Shown here one piece after another: positions 34,923-42,587 of a stretch of 64,000 bases of DNA. The notes below the pieces were generated by a model. It did not search any database and was not told the DNA's origin. It saw only the letters and a program-made list of their open reading frames with translations. The position numbers and the translations under genes were made by a program. Positions within the stretch are counted from its first letter, which is position 1. Every line of letters begins with the position of its first letter. Source of the stretch: Cupriavidus basilensis (lineage in GTDB: Bacteria > Pseudomonadota > Gammaproteobacteria > Burkholderiales > Burkholderiaceae). The stretch covers positions 3,162,001-3,226,000 of the forward strand of contig NZ_CP010536.1 in assembly GCF_000832305.1 (NCBI RefSeq). The letters are read 5' to 3'.

Positions 34923-36569
34923 TCAGAGCGTCAGCGGACCTGCGCGGAACAATCGCGCATCCATGGTGCGCAGGTCGGGCGCCACGGTGACCGCGGTGGC
35001 GCACTGGTCCAGCACATCGCGCTGCAGGTCGATGCCCGGCGCGATCTCGATCAGGGTCAGGTGCTCCGCGCCGATGGCGTCGGGGCGCATCTCAAAGACC
35101 GCACGCTCGGTGATGTAGAGCACGGGGATGCCGAGCGAAGCCACATAAGGGCCGTTGAAACTCAGGTGCGAGACCTGCGGCACGATCTTTTTCACGCGGC
35201 CTTCGCGCGCGATGCGCAGGGTGCCGTGCTCGGCGCGCACCTCCAGGCCACCGGCGGTGAGCGTGCCGACGAAGACCACGGCCTTGGCGCTCTGCGTGAT
35301 ATTGATGAAGCCGCCGACACCGGCGATCAGCGCTTCGGCGCCTTCGCCAAACTTGCTGACGTTGACGTTGCCGTGCCCGTCCAGCTCGGCCAGCCCGAGG
35401 ATGGCGAGATCGATGCCGCCGCCCTCATAGAAATCGAACTGCGCCGGCTGGTCGACGATCGCTTCCGGATAGGCAGACGCGCCAAAGCTGAGGCCATCCG
35501 CGGGCGTGCCGCCGATCGGGCCGGCTTCCACCGTGAGCGTGAAGCCGTCAACGCCGGCCTGCACCGCCAGCATGCCGACGGCGGCGGGCATGCCAACCCC
35601 GAGGTTGACCACGCGTGGCTGCCTGCGCGCCAGTTCCAGCACCGCGCGCCGCTGCACGATGGTGCGGGCATCAAGCTCGGGGGGCACGGCCGGCACCGCT
35701 GGCGCCGGTGCGCTGGTGGCGCTGGCCGTGCTGGCAGCTTCCCCTTGCCACGGCGTCACGTAGGCTGGATTGAACGGCTCCGCGAACGTCATCTGGTGAT
35801 GCACCGGGTTCTCGCTCACCACCACGTAGTCGACCAGGATGCCGGGCACGTGGATGGCCTGCAGGTTGTCATGGTGATCCACCAGCGACTCCACCTGCGC
35901 GATCACGATGCCGCCGGAGTTGTGCGCCGCCTGCGCCATCGCCAGCAGTTCGTGGTGAAAGGCCTCGCGGTGCGTGCTCAGGTTGCCGCGCGTATCGGCG
36001 GCGGTGCAGCGAATCAGCGCGCAGTGGATCGGGAAGCTCGGATAGAACAGGTATTCGTCACCGCGAAAATCGACCGCCTCGACCCAGTTCGCGCGGCCCT
36101 CGGCGATCGCCGCCTGCGCGCTGCGGTTGATGGCGCCGCCGTGGTAGCGGCTGTCCTGCGCCGTGCGCGGATCCACGAACGTGTGCAGGCCGATCTTGGT
36201 CAGCACGCCGGGCTTGCCGCCGGCGATGGCACGATACAGGTGCGTCAGCACGCCCTGCGGCAGGTTGTAGCCCTCGCACGCCTCGGCCATGGCAAGCGCG
36301 GCCAGGCGCGTGGCGGAGCGCCAGTGCCCGCCGACGATGCGCCCGGTCATGCCCGCATTGCCGAAGTGGTTCACCCCGCGCGCGCCGCGGTCGCCCTGCC
36401 CCGCCGAATACACCAGCGTCAGGTCGCGCGGCATGCCGGCGTCCTGGAAACGGCGCTCGAGCGCGTCCGTCACCGCCTCGGCATGGCCGGCGCCCACGAA
36501 ACCGGCGCTGGCCACGGTCCACCGGGATTGCACGAGCGCAGCAGCCTGCTGCGCGCTGATGACCTTCAT
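34923..36569 (-). CDS. acyl-CoA:acetate/3-ketoacid CoA-transferase (YdiF type)
   Basis: A 548-residue fused family I CoA-transferase with both alpha and beta halves in one chain, as in E. coli YdiF. The alpha half begins MKVISAQQAAALVQSRWTVA and includes GLHTFVDPRTAQDSRYHGG. The beta half has VVNLGVGMPAAVGML, then EAGPIGGTPADG, where the glutamate is the likely catalytic residue, and VNVSKFGEGAEALIAGVGGF. A Ser/Ala/Pro-rich linker (about 320-345) joins the halves. It moves CoA between acyl groups of short carboxylic acids. The start at 36569 has GGAG upstream; 36581 is an alternative. It is transcribed away from the IclR gene across a palindromic operator and followed by the Bug gene. Confidence 0.88.
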   Translation of the reverse strand: MKVISAQQAAALVQSRWTVASAGFVGAGHAEAVTDALERRFQDAGMPRDLTLVYSAGQGDRGARGVNHFGNAGMTGRIVGGHWRSATRLAALAMAEACEGYNLPQGVLTHLYRAIAGGKPGVLTKIGLHTFVDPRTAQDSRYHGGAINRSAQAAIAEGRANWVEAVDFRGDEYLFYPSFPIHCALIRCTAADTRGNLSTHREAFHHELLAMAQAAHNSGGIVIAQVESLVDHHDNLQAIHVPGILVDYVVVSENPVHHQMTFAEPFNPAYVTPWQGEAASTASATSAPAPAVPAVPPELDARTIVQRRAVLELARRQPRVVNLGVGMPAAVGMLAVQAGVDGFTLTVEAGPIGGTPADGLSFGASAYPEAIVDQPAQFDFYEGGGIDLAILGLAELDGHGNVNVSKFGEGAEALIAGVGGFINITQSAKAVVFVGTLTAGGLEVRAEHGTLRIAREGRVKKIVPQVSHLSFNGPYVASLGIPVLYITERAVFEMRPDAIGAEHLTLIEIAPGIDLQRDVLDQCATAVTVAPDLRTMDARLFRAGPLTL

Positions 36570-36649
36570 GGCTGTCTCCATCGTGTTCTTCTCGGCGCGA
36601 CGTGCAGCCTGCACGCGCTGCGCCGGACCGCACTCCGCACCACACATTC

Positions 36650-36667
36650 TGCGAACATTTGTTCGCA
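36650..36667. promoter_or_regulatory. IclR-type operator palindrome
   Basis: TGCGAACATTTGTTCGCA has perfect 8-bp arms around TT. It lies between the divergent CoA-transferase and iclR-type genes, 81 bp and 85 bp from their starts, and is the obvious binding site for the regulator encoded next to it. Confidence 0.7.
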
Positions 36668-36751
36668 AACCGCCTATCATACGTAGTCATGCCGGCATCG
36701 CGCAAGTGCGTTCAGCGCACTAAAATCACCCTATTTCCGTCTCCTCTCGCT

Positions 36752-37546
36752 ATGAACAGCCCCGAAACGCCCCCGGCCAACCCGCAAAAAAAGGAAGAGC
36801 TGCTCGATTCGCTGACCAATGGCCTGGCACTGCTGCGCCTGTTCGCCTCCGGCGCGGGGAGCCTTACCATGCAGGACGTGGCGGAGCAGCTCGACGTGAC
36901 CCGTGCCGCGGCGCGGCGGCTGCTGCTGACCCTGCAGCACAACGGCTATGTGGCGCAGGACGGCCGGGACTTTTCCATCACCCCGCGCGTGATGGACCTG
37001 GGCTACGCGTACTTTGCGTCGATGAACCTGCCGCAATTGGCCGCGCCCTACCTCAAGGCCCTCTCCGAGCAGACGGGGGAAACCTGCTCGCTGGGCGTGC
37101 TGGACGGTGAATCGGTGGCGCTGGTGGCGCGCGAGGAGCCGCCGCAGATCCTGCGTGTCGACATGGGCGTGGGGCGGCGCATGCCAGCCTACGCCCACTC
37201 GCTCGGCCGCGTGCTGCTGGCCGGGCTGGACGACAAGGCGCTCGAGGCTTACCTTGCCACCGCGCAGCTGCGCAAGCTCACCCCGTTCACGGTCAGCTCG
37301 CGCACGGCGCTGGCGCGCACGCTCAAGCAAGTGCGCAGCGACGGCTACTGCACGTTGATCAGCGAACTGGTGGACGGCTTCGCCGGCATCTCGGTGCCGG
37401 TGCGCGCCGAGTCCGGCAAGGTGGTGGCGGGACTCGGCTTGAGCATGGTGCTGGGCAGCCGGGATGCGGCGCACCTGGCGCAGCACTACCTGCCGGCGCT
37501 CAAGCACGCCGCCGGAGAGCTCGAGGCGCTGCTGCGCCGGCGTTGA
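36752..37546 (+). CDS. IclR family transcriptional regulator
   Basis: A 264-residue IclR regulator. The N-terminal winged helix (about 20-80) includes LTNGLALLRLFASGAGSLTM and DVTRAAARRLLLTLQHNGYV. The C-terminal effector domain has YLKALSEQTGETCSLGVLDG and GRRMPAYAHSLGRVLLAGL, and ends with the IclR signature region FAGISVPVRAESGKVVAGL. These PcaR/PobR-like regulators often control aromatic or organic acid catabolism. It most likely controls the divergent CoA-transferase and Bug genes through the palindrome between them. The ATG at 36752 places the helix-turn-helix at the normal distance from the N-terminus. Confidence 0.9.
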   Translation: MNSPETPPANPQKKEELLDSLTNGLALLRLFASGAGSLTMQDVAEQLDVTRAAARRLLLTLQHNGYVAQDGRDFSITPRVMDLGYAYFASMNLPQLAAPYLKALSEQTGETCSLGVLDGESVALVAREEPPQILRVDMGVGRRMPAYAHSLGRVLLAGLDDKALEAYLATAQLRKLTPFTVSSRTALARTLKQVRSDGYCTLISELVDGFAGISVPVRAESGKVVAGLGLSMVLGSRDAAHLAQHYLPALKHAAGELEALLRRR

Positions 37547-37706
37547 GGGCATCGGCGGCGCCCGAGCGGCGCATCGGCAATGCACATCCAAGGCGAGACG
37601 CCTGGCACGGGAAACGGGGCAAGGCCGGCTACTTGCCCTGCGCGAGAAGCGTGATCCAAAATCGCGTTGCCAAGCCGCGTGTGGTTAGCCCCTTTTTCAC
37701 GCTGAA

Positions 37707-38153
37707 TCACGCCCGCGCATGTGAGACCAAGCGCTCAAGCAGATGATCGAATTGCCGCTGCTCATCGGAATCGAGACACGACACGATTTCGGCATTGCGG
37801 CGCTCGATCAGGGCCATCGTGCGCAGCCACATGCGCTCTCCCTTGGCCGTCGGCGTCAGGACGACGCCGCGACCGTCGGTTGCACTCGCCTCCTTGCGTA
37901 CTAGCCCTTGGTCGACCAGCGACTGTGCCGCACGGCTCGCCTGCCCCTTGTCAAGGTTTGCGCGACGCGCCAGATCGTTCACCGATAACGGGCTGAACGA
38001 GCCGATCGCGGCCAGACACCGTCCCTCGTGCATGGGAATACCGACTTCTGCTTCGTAAGCCAATTGCGTTACCCGGTCGGTGAGCTTGGCAAGTTCGTGC
38101 AAGCGGTGTGTCAAGGTGCGGTCGAGCGCAACAGGCGTGTATCGGGCAGTCAC
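37707..38153 (-). CDS. MarR family transcriptional regulator
   Basis: A 148-residue MarR-type winged-helix regulator. The DNA-binding core is ALDRTLTHRLHELAKLTDRV followed by SPLSVNDLARRANLDKGQAS (recognition helix), then LVDQGLVRKEASATDGRGVV, where DGRGVVLTPTAKGERMW is the wing with its conserved Asp-x-Arg. It is divergent from an MFS transporter, FAD monooxygenase and DUF2783 gene set, which it presumably represses until an aromatic ligand binds. Three near-identical inverted repeats in the upstream region are good operator candidates, one of them 54 bp from its start. Confidence 0.9.
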   Translation of the reverse strand: MTARYTPVALDRTLTHRLHELAKLTDRVTQLAYEAEVGIPMHEGRCLAAIGSFSPLSVNDLARRANLDKGQASRAAQSLVDQGLVRKEASATDGRGVVLTPTAKGERMWLRTMALIERRNAEIVSCLDSDEQRQFDHLLERLVSHARA

Positions 38154-38206
38154 AAACAGGTACCTCTCAAGGCAAAAAATGTGATGAAGGAACTATACGG
38201 CCGCGT

Positions 38207-38222
38207 GGTTGCGGACACAACC
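38207..38222. promoter_or_regulatory. MarR operator candidate, site 1
   Basis: GGTTGCGGACACAACC: 5-bp arms GGTTG/CAACC. First of three sites fitting RGTTGCGNNCACAACY in the marR-MFS intergenic region. Confidence 0.6.
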
Positions 38223-38281
38223 AACGGGGGTGGCATGGCTTATCAGGACGAACCCGACGCCATCTGATGCTTCTGGTGACT

Positions 38282-38297
38282 AGTTGCGCGCACAACC
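38282..38297. promoter_or_regulatory. MarR operator candidate, site 2
   Basis: AGTTGCGCGCACAACC, preceded by GACT like site 3; 75 bp from site 1. A TATAAA follows directly (38300-38305). Confidence 0.65.
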
Positions 38298-38340
38298 AGT
38301 ATAAACCCGGATATTACTTAGGGTTTCGATAGCGCAGACT

Positions 38341-38356
38341 AGTTGCGTGCACAACT
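38341..38356. promoter_or_regulatory. MarR operator candidate, site 3
   Basis: AGTTGCGTGCACAACT with symmetric 5-bp arms; 59 bp from site 2 and 128 bp before the MFS start. Confidence 0.65.
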
Positions 38357-38483
38357 AATACATAAGACGCCACGGTTAGCCGTTGCACCAAAAGCAGCTT
38401 ATGTCGACCAGACGCCATGTCATGCGCGGTCGTCGTTTTCGTTATTTATCCAGCCGACGGCGGCGCCGTAGGAGACAAGTCCC

Positions 38484-39854
38484 GTGAGATCGCCCATCGT
38501 TATCCCCCAGCCCACAGACAAGGCTGCGGCATCGGCCGCCAGTCACTCCGCTGCCGATGCCAGGCTCGTCATCGCCAAGGTGTCGCGCCATCTGCTTTGG
38601 TTCCTGTTTCTCTTGTTCGTGGTGTCTTTCCTGGATCGCATCAACATCGGCTTCGCCGGCCTGACGATGATGAAGGACCTCGGTCTTACCGGCACCCAGT
38701 TCGGCTTGGCCACTACCCTGTTCTATCTGGCCTACATCGCCTGTGGCGTACCGAGCAATGCCATCCTGGCACGCGTCGGCGCGCGACGCTGGATCGCAAC
38801 GATCATGGTCGCCTGGGGCTTGGCTTCCACCGCCACCTTGTTCGCCACGGATGCGCACAGCCTGTACTGGCTTCGCGTGCTGGTTGGCATCACCGAGGCG
38901 GGCTTTCTCCCGGGCATGCTGCTGTACCTGACCTTCTGGTTCCCGGCGGCTTACCGCGCCCGCGCCAATGCGCTGTTCATGATCGCCATGCCGGTCACGG
39001 CCGCTTTTGGTTCGGCAATCTCCGGCGTGGTCCTTGGCATGGACGGGCTGTACGGGTTGAAGGGATGGCAGTGGCTGTTCCTGCTTGAAGGCCTGCCGGC
39101 CGCGGTGCTTGGCCTGATCGTTTACTTTTATCTCAATGACACGCCGGAACAAGCGCGCTGGCTCTCGCCGGGCGAGAAGCAAACGCTAGCGCAGATGCTG
39201 GCTGCCGAGCACCGGACTGACCCGCGGGCGCAGGCGCGCGGCGACGCGCCACGCAGCCTGTGGTCGGAGCTGACCTCGGCCACGGTGCTGAAATTTTCGC
39301 TGGCCTATTTCTGCCTGGTCAACAGCCTTGCCATGGTGGCGGTATGGACGCCACTGATCGTCAAGAGCTTCGCCAACGGTGCCAGCAATACGACCGTTGG
39401 ACTGCTGGCGGCGATTCCCCAGGTATGCACGGTCATCGGCATGATCTGGTGGGGCCGCCGCTCCGATCGCGCGCAGGAGCGCCGCTGGCACACCGTGCTG
39501 CCAATGCTGTGCGCGGCGGGAGGCTGGCTGCTGACGGCATACTCTTCGGAGCCGGCGGTGCAATTGCTGGGCGTGTGCCTGGCCTCGACCGGCGCCTATA
39601 CCGCAATGTCGATCTTCTGGACCACGCCGGACCATGCGTTGAGCTTTGGCGCGCGCGCCTTGGGCATCGCGGTGATCAACGCTACCGGCAACCTCGGCTC
39701 CGCCCTCAATCCGCTGGTCGTGGGCTGGCTGAAGGACGTCACGCACAGCTTCACTATGGGCCTGCTCTATGCGGCAGCCCTTCTGGTCGCAGGCGGTTTG
39801 ATTTTCCTGGTCTTGCCGATCCCGCGCACGCTGAGAACAACGGCCCGACCGTGA
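38484..39854 (+). CDS. MFS transporter, anion:cation symporter family
   Basis: A 456-residue major facilitator of the ACS family (phthalate/4-hydroxyphenylacetate/galactonate type), with about twelve helices. The first helix leads into the diagnostic SFLDRINIGFAGLTMMKDLG, then FYLAYIACGVPSNAILARVGARRW (motif A region) and GITEAGFLPGMLLYLTFWFP, all typical of ACS aromatic acid importers. The start is a GTG at 38484 with GGAG nine bases upstream; it gives a 25-residue polar N-terminus. Downstream is an aromatic-ring monooxygenase, so it likely imports that enzyme's substrate. Expression should be controlled by the divergent MarR protein. Confidence 0.88.
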   Translation: MRSPIVIPQPTDKAAASAASHSAADARLVIAKVSRHLLWFLFLLFVVSFLDRINIGFAGLTMMKDLGLTGTQFGLATTLFYLAYIACGVPSNAILARVGARRWIATIMVAWGLASTATLFATDAHSLYWLRVLVGITEAGFLPGMLLYLTFWFPAAYRARANALFMIAMPVTAAFGSAISGVVLGMDGLYGLKGWQWLFLLEGLPAAVLGLIVYFYLNDTPEQARWLSPGEKQTLAQMLAAEHRTDPRAQARGDAPRSLWSELTSATVLKFSLAYFCLVNSLAMVAVWTPLIVKSFANGASNTTVGLLAAIPQVCTVIGMIWWGRRSDRAQERRWHTVLPMLCAAGGWLLTAYSSEPAVQLLGVCLASTGAYTAMSIFWTTPDHALSFGARALGIAVINATGNLGSALNPLVVGWLKDVTHSFTMGLLYAAALLVAGGLIFLVLPIPRTLRTTARP

Positions 39855-39961
39855 ATCCCATTGCCCACTGCCCGCTGTCCGCTGCCCACCCGGAACGCTG
39901 CCTGGCTGCCGACATGGACGCGCCACGCCACACCTCAATCCATTGAACTGGAGTCAAATCC

Positions 39962-41653
39962 ATGCATCAGCCCACCACCGAAGCCCGCCCTTCAATCTAC
40001 TACGACTACCAGGTATTCACGCCGTGGCTGCCCTCGGCTCATCCGAAGCAGGAACGCAAGACGGTGGTCGTCACTGGCTCCGGTCCGGCGGGCATGGTCG
40101 CCGCCCTGGAACTGGCCCGCCATGGCGTACCCAGCGTAGTGCTCACCTCGGAGCTGCAGGTGTCCCAGGGCAGCCGCGCCATCGTCTTCACGCGCCGGTC
40201 GATGGAAATTCTGCAGCAGGTCGGCGTGGCCGACCGCATGACCGAGAACGGCCTGCCCTGGCGCTTCGGAAATTCGTATTACCGCGGCCAGCACGTCTTC
40301 CGGATGGAGGCCCCGCACGACGGAGACGACCGATTCTTCCCGATGCTGAACATCCAGCAGCAGTACATGGAGGAGTACCTGCTCGATGCCTGCGCGGCGA
40401 ACCCGCTGATCGACCTTCGCTGGGGCAACAAGGTGATCAAGGTCGAGCAGGAGGCCGATTTCGCGCGCGTCGAGGTGGACACGCCCGAAGGCGCCTATTC
40501 GCTGGAGACCGAGTGGCTGGTCGCGGCTGACGGCGGACGTTCCGGCATCCGGACCGCGATGGAACTGCAGATGGAAGGGGCTTCCTACGAGGGCTTTTTC
40601 GTGATCGCCGACATCAAGATCGACCTGCCACTGCCGACAGAGCGCCTGGCCTACTTCGACCCGGACTGGAACCCAGGCAACACCATTCTGATGCACCGTG
40701 AGCCGCACGGCATCTGGCGCGTCGACTATCAGCTGCCGGCTGGCGAAACGCCCGAAGAAGCGCTCAAGCCGGAGTCGCTCAAGACGCGCATCGACGCCCA
40801 GCTAGCGATGATCGGCCACGCCGGCGTCCCCTGGGAAATGGACTGGTGCTCGGTCTACTCCGCCCGTACGCTGACGCTGCCCGACTATGTGCACGGGCGC
40901 GTGATCTTTACCGGCGATGCCGCCCACCTGCTGCCGATCTTCGGCGTGCGCGGCGCCAACACCGCTTTTCAGGACGCGCAGTCCCTGGCCTGGCACCTCG
41001 CGTTCGTGGTCAAGGGCTTGGCCGGCAGGGCGCTACTGGCCAACCACAGTGCCGAGCGTGTCGGCGCGGCGCGCGAGATCATCGACGAGGCGGGCAAGAG
41101 CACGCGCTTCATGGCGCCGCCGAGCGAGGGCTTCCGACTATTGCGTGATGCCGTGCTGTCGCTCTCGCTAACTGAGAAGTTTGTGCGTCCGCTCTACCAC
41201 TGGCGCACCTCGCGACCCCATGAGTACACCGATTCGGCCCTCAATTGCCCCGGTGACGACAACGCGCTGTTCGTGCACGGCCCCGCCCACGGCGCCCCGC
41301 CGCAGAACATCCGCCTGGCGGCCAACGACTACTTGCTCGACCATCTGGGAGGCGGCTTCGATCTCTTGTACTTCACCGAGGCAGAGGCCATTCCCGATGC
41401 GTTGCAGCGCGTGTTTGCCGCTACCCGCAAGCGTGGCGTGCCCTTGCGCGTCGTCGCCGTCGGGGCTACCGGGCCGGTTGCCGGCGCCGACCTGACGTTC
41501 GCCGACGCCGATGGTCACTTCCGCCGTCGTTACGGGGTACAGGCCAGCGGCGCGGGCTATCTGCTGCGCCCCGACCAGCATGTGTGCGCGCGCTGGCTGA
41601 CGCTGGACGCCACGCGCCTGCAAGCCGCCCTGACCAACGCCCTGCCTCAGTAA
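39962..41653 (+). CDS. FAD-dependent aromatic monooxygenase (MhpA-like)
   Basis: A 563-residue class A flavoprotein monooxygenase (PF01494), which hydroxylates phenolic rings with NAD(P)H and oxygen. The FAD-binding Rossmann motif GSGPAG lies at 39-44 in VVVTGSGPAGMVAALELARHG; the second FAD motif is FTGDAAHLLPIFGVRGANTA, and an EYLLDACAANPLIDLRWG block is typical of the MhpA/PheA branch. The C-terminal thioredoxin-like domain (about 430-560) ends the chain. The N-terminal 34 residues are a short extension. GGAGT precedes the ATG. The DUF2783 gene that follows 22 bp later is a usual companion of this subfamily. The exact substrate is not clear; hydroxyphenyl-propionate or hydroxybenzoate-like compounds are candidates. 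Confidence 0.88.
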   Translation: MHQPTTEARPSIYYDYQVFTPWLPSAHPKQERKTVVVTGSGPAGMVAALELARHGVPSVVLTSELQVSQGSRAIVFTRRSMEILQQVGVADRMTENGLPWRFGNSYYRGQHVFRMEAPHDGDDRFFPMLNIQQQYMEEYLLDACAANPLIDLRWGNKVIKVEQEADFARVEVDTPEGAYSLETEWLVAADGGRSGIRTAMELQMEGASYEGFFVIADIKIDLPLPTERLAYFDPDWNPGNTILMHREPHGIWRVDYQLPAGETPEEALKPESLKTRIDAQLAMIGHAGVPWEMDWCSVYSARTLTLPDYVHGRVIFTGDAAHLLPIFGVRGANTAFQDAQSLAWHLAFVVKGLAGRALLANHSAERVGAAREIIDEAGKSTRFMAPPSEGFRLLRDAVLSLSLTEKFVRPLYHWRTSRPHEYTDSALNCPGDDNALFVHGPAHGAPPQNIRLAANDYLLDHLGGGFDLLYFTEAEAIPDALQRVFAATRKRGVPLRVVAVGATGPVAGADLTFADADGHFRRRYGVQASGAGYLLRPDQHVCARWLTLDATRLQAALTNALPQ

Positions 41654-41675
41654 AGATCCATTAGGAGAGAGTCCC

Positions 41676-41870
41676 ATGACTGCCCCCCACAAGACCCTAA
41701 GCATCCCCGGCCTGGAAGCCGTCTACGACACCTTGGCCACGGCCATCGACCAGGCCGGCGCGGACAAAGCGCAGTTGTTCCTGGTCAAGCTGGCGCTGCT
41801 CAACGCCAATGCGTTGGGAACCCCGGAGCAGTTCGAGCAGCACGTGCGGGTAGCGCTTAAGAACCTGTAA
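41676..41870 (+). CDS. DUF2783 protein
   Basis: A 64-residue helical protein of the DUF2783 family (PF10932), beginning MTAPHKTLSIPGLEAVYDTL and ending in a helix LGTPEQFEQHVRVALKNL. The family is typically encoded next to FAD-dependent aromatic monooxygenases, as here, and may be an accessory subunit; its function is unknown. AGGAGAG lies before the ATG, a strong ribosome-binding site. It is translated directly after the monooxygenase gene. Confidence 0.85.
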   Translation: MTAPHKTLSIPGLEAVYDTLATAIDQAGADKAQLFLVKLALLNANALGTPEQFEQHVRVALKNL

Positions 41871-41951
41871 AAGGCCGAGGCCTCCGCTTTCACGACCCGG
41901 GTCTTGCGCGGCGGTCGAGACCCCCTCGTCCAAAATCAAGGCTTGTTTCCC

Positions 41952-42083
41952 ATGTTGATCAACAAGAGCCACCACGTCGCCTACCGCTGCATCGACGCCA
42001 AGCAAACCGTGGAGTGGCACCAGAAGCACCTGGACATGAAGTTCGTGCATGACACATCCAATTTCGATGATTCCATGGACTAG
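41952..42083 (+). pseudogene. truncated VOC-superfamily (glyoxalase/dioxygenase-like) gene
   Basis: The first 35 or so codons (MLINKSHHVAYRCIDAKQ, then a helix ending KHLDMKFV) look like the N-terminus of a VOC-fold protein of the glyoxalase/extradiol dioxygenase type, with the first metal-ligand histidine of the beta strand present. A complete member would be about 150 or more residues. Here the frame passes into unrelated sequence (HDTSNFDDSMD) and stops after 43 codons, where the convergent gene of the exoprotein locus begins. A metal-binding VOC enzyme is a sensible last member of the MarR-MFS-monooxygenase operon, so this looks like a gene cut by a rearrangement. Confidence 0.65.
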
Positions 42084-42574
42084 CCAGACCGCTCCTGCGC
42101 ATGGCAAAACCCGATCCACGCATGCAGCACGCCGGCATGCGCGAAAGAGCCAACGCCGAACACCACGGCAATCGCCGCGCTCCACGGCGCCGTCGCCACC
42201 GCGGGCGCGTCGGCCATGCCCGCCATCGGCGCCACCATCTCCGGCAGCACGCCAGTGCCCCAGCCCAGGACCAGGAACATGGCGCAGCCCGCCGACATGC
42301 CGGCGCACGAAAACCGCAGCGCCAGTGCCGCGCGCCCGGTGAAGGCGGCATGCCGGTGCAGGTGGTTGATGCGCAGGATCGCCACGGCATTGGCTGCCGC
42401 CACGATCCCCATCAGCGACGCCCAGAAGAACGGATGATCGCTGCGCGCGTCCTGCATCAGCAGCACGCCGATGGTGAGGAAGGTGGGCGCAGCCAATGTC
42501 GCCACGCTCCATGACAACACTTGCCACGCCCACCATGGGTGGCGCCATCGTAGCCGGCGCGCGCGCGGGAGCAC
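42080..42574 (-). CDS. four-helix membrane protein, unknown function
   Basis: A 164-residue protein with four likely membrane helices (LSWSVATLAAPTFLTIGVLL, FWASLMGIVAAANAVAILRI, FSCAGMSAGCAMFLVLGW, APWSAAIAVVFGVGSFAHAG) and an arginine-rich start. The start is a GTG at 42574, 13 bp after the stop of the giant exoprotein gene, so it is probably translated from the same mRNA. I do not recognise the family. It could be an accessory to the exoprotein locus or an unrelated gene at the end of the operon. Its end overlaps the truncated VOC fragment by four bases on the opposite strand. Confidence 0.6.
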   Translation of the reverse strand: MLPRARRLRWRHPWWAWQVLSWSVATLAAPTFLTIGVLLMQDARSDHPFFWASLMGIVAAANAVAILRINHLHRHAAFTGRAALALRFSCAGMSAGCAMFLVLGWGTGVLPEMVAPMAGMADAPAVATAPWSAAIAVVFGVGSFAHAGVLHAWIGFCHAQERSG

Positions 42575-42587
42575 CCCCGCCAGGGGC

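Noticed and set aside
34698..36686. Plus-strand frame of 662 codons opposite the CoA-transferase
   Set aside because: The minus-strand CoA-transferase has full family blocks; the antisense product is His/Arg-rich and featureless.
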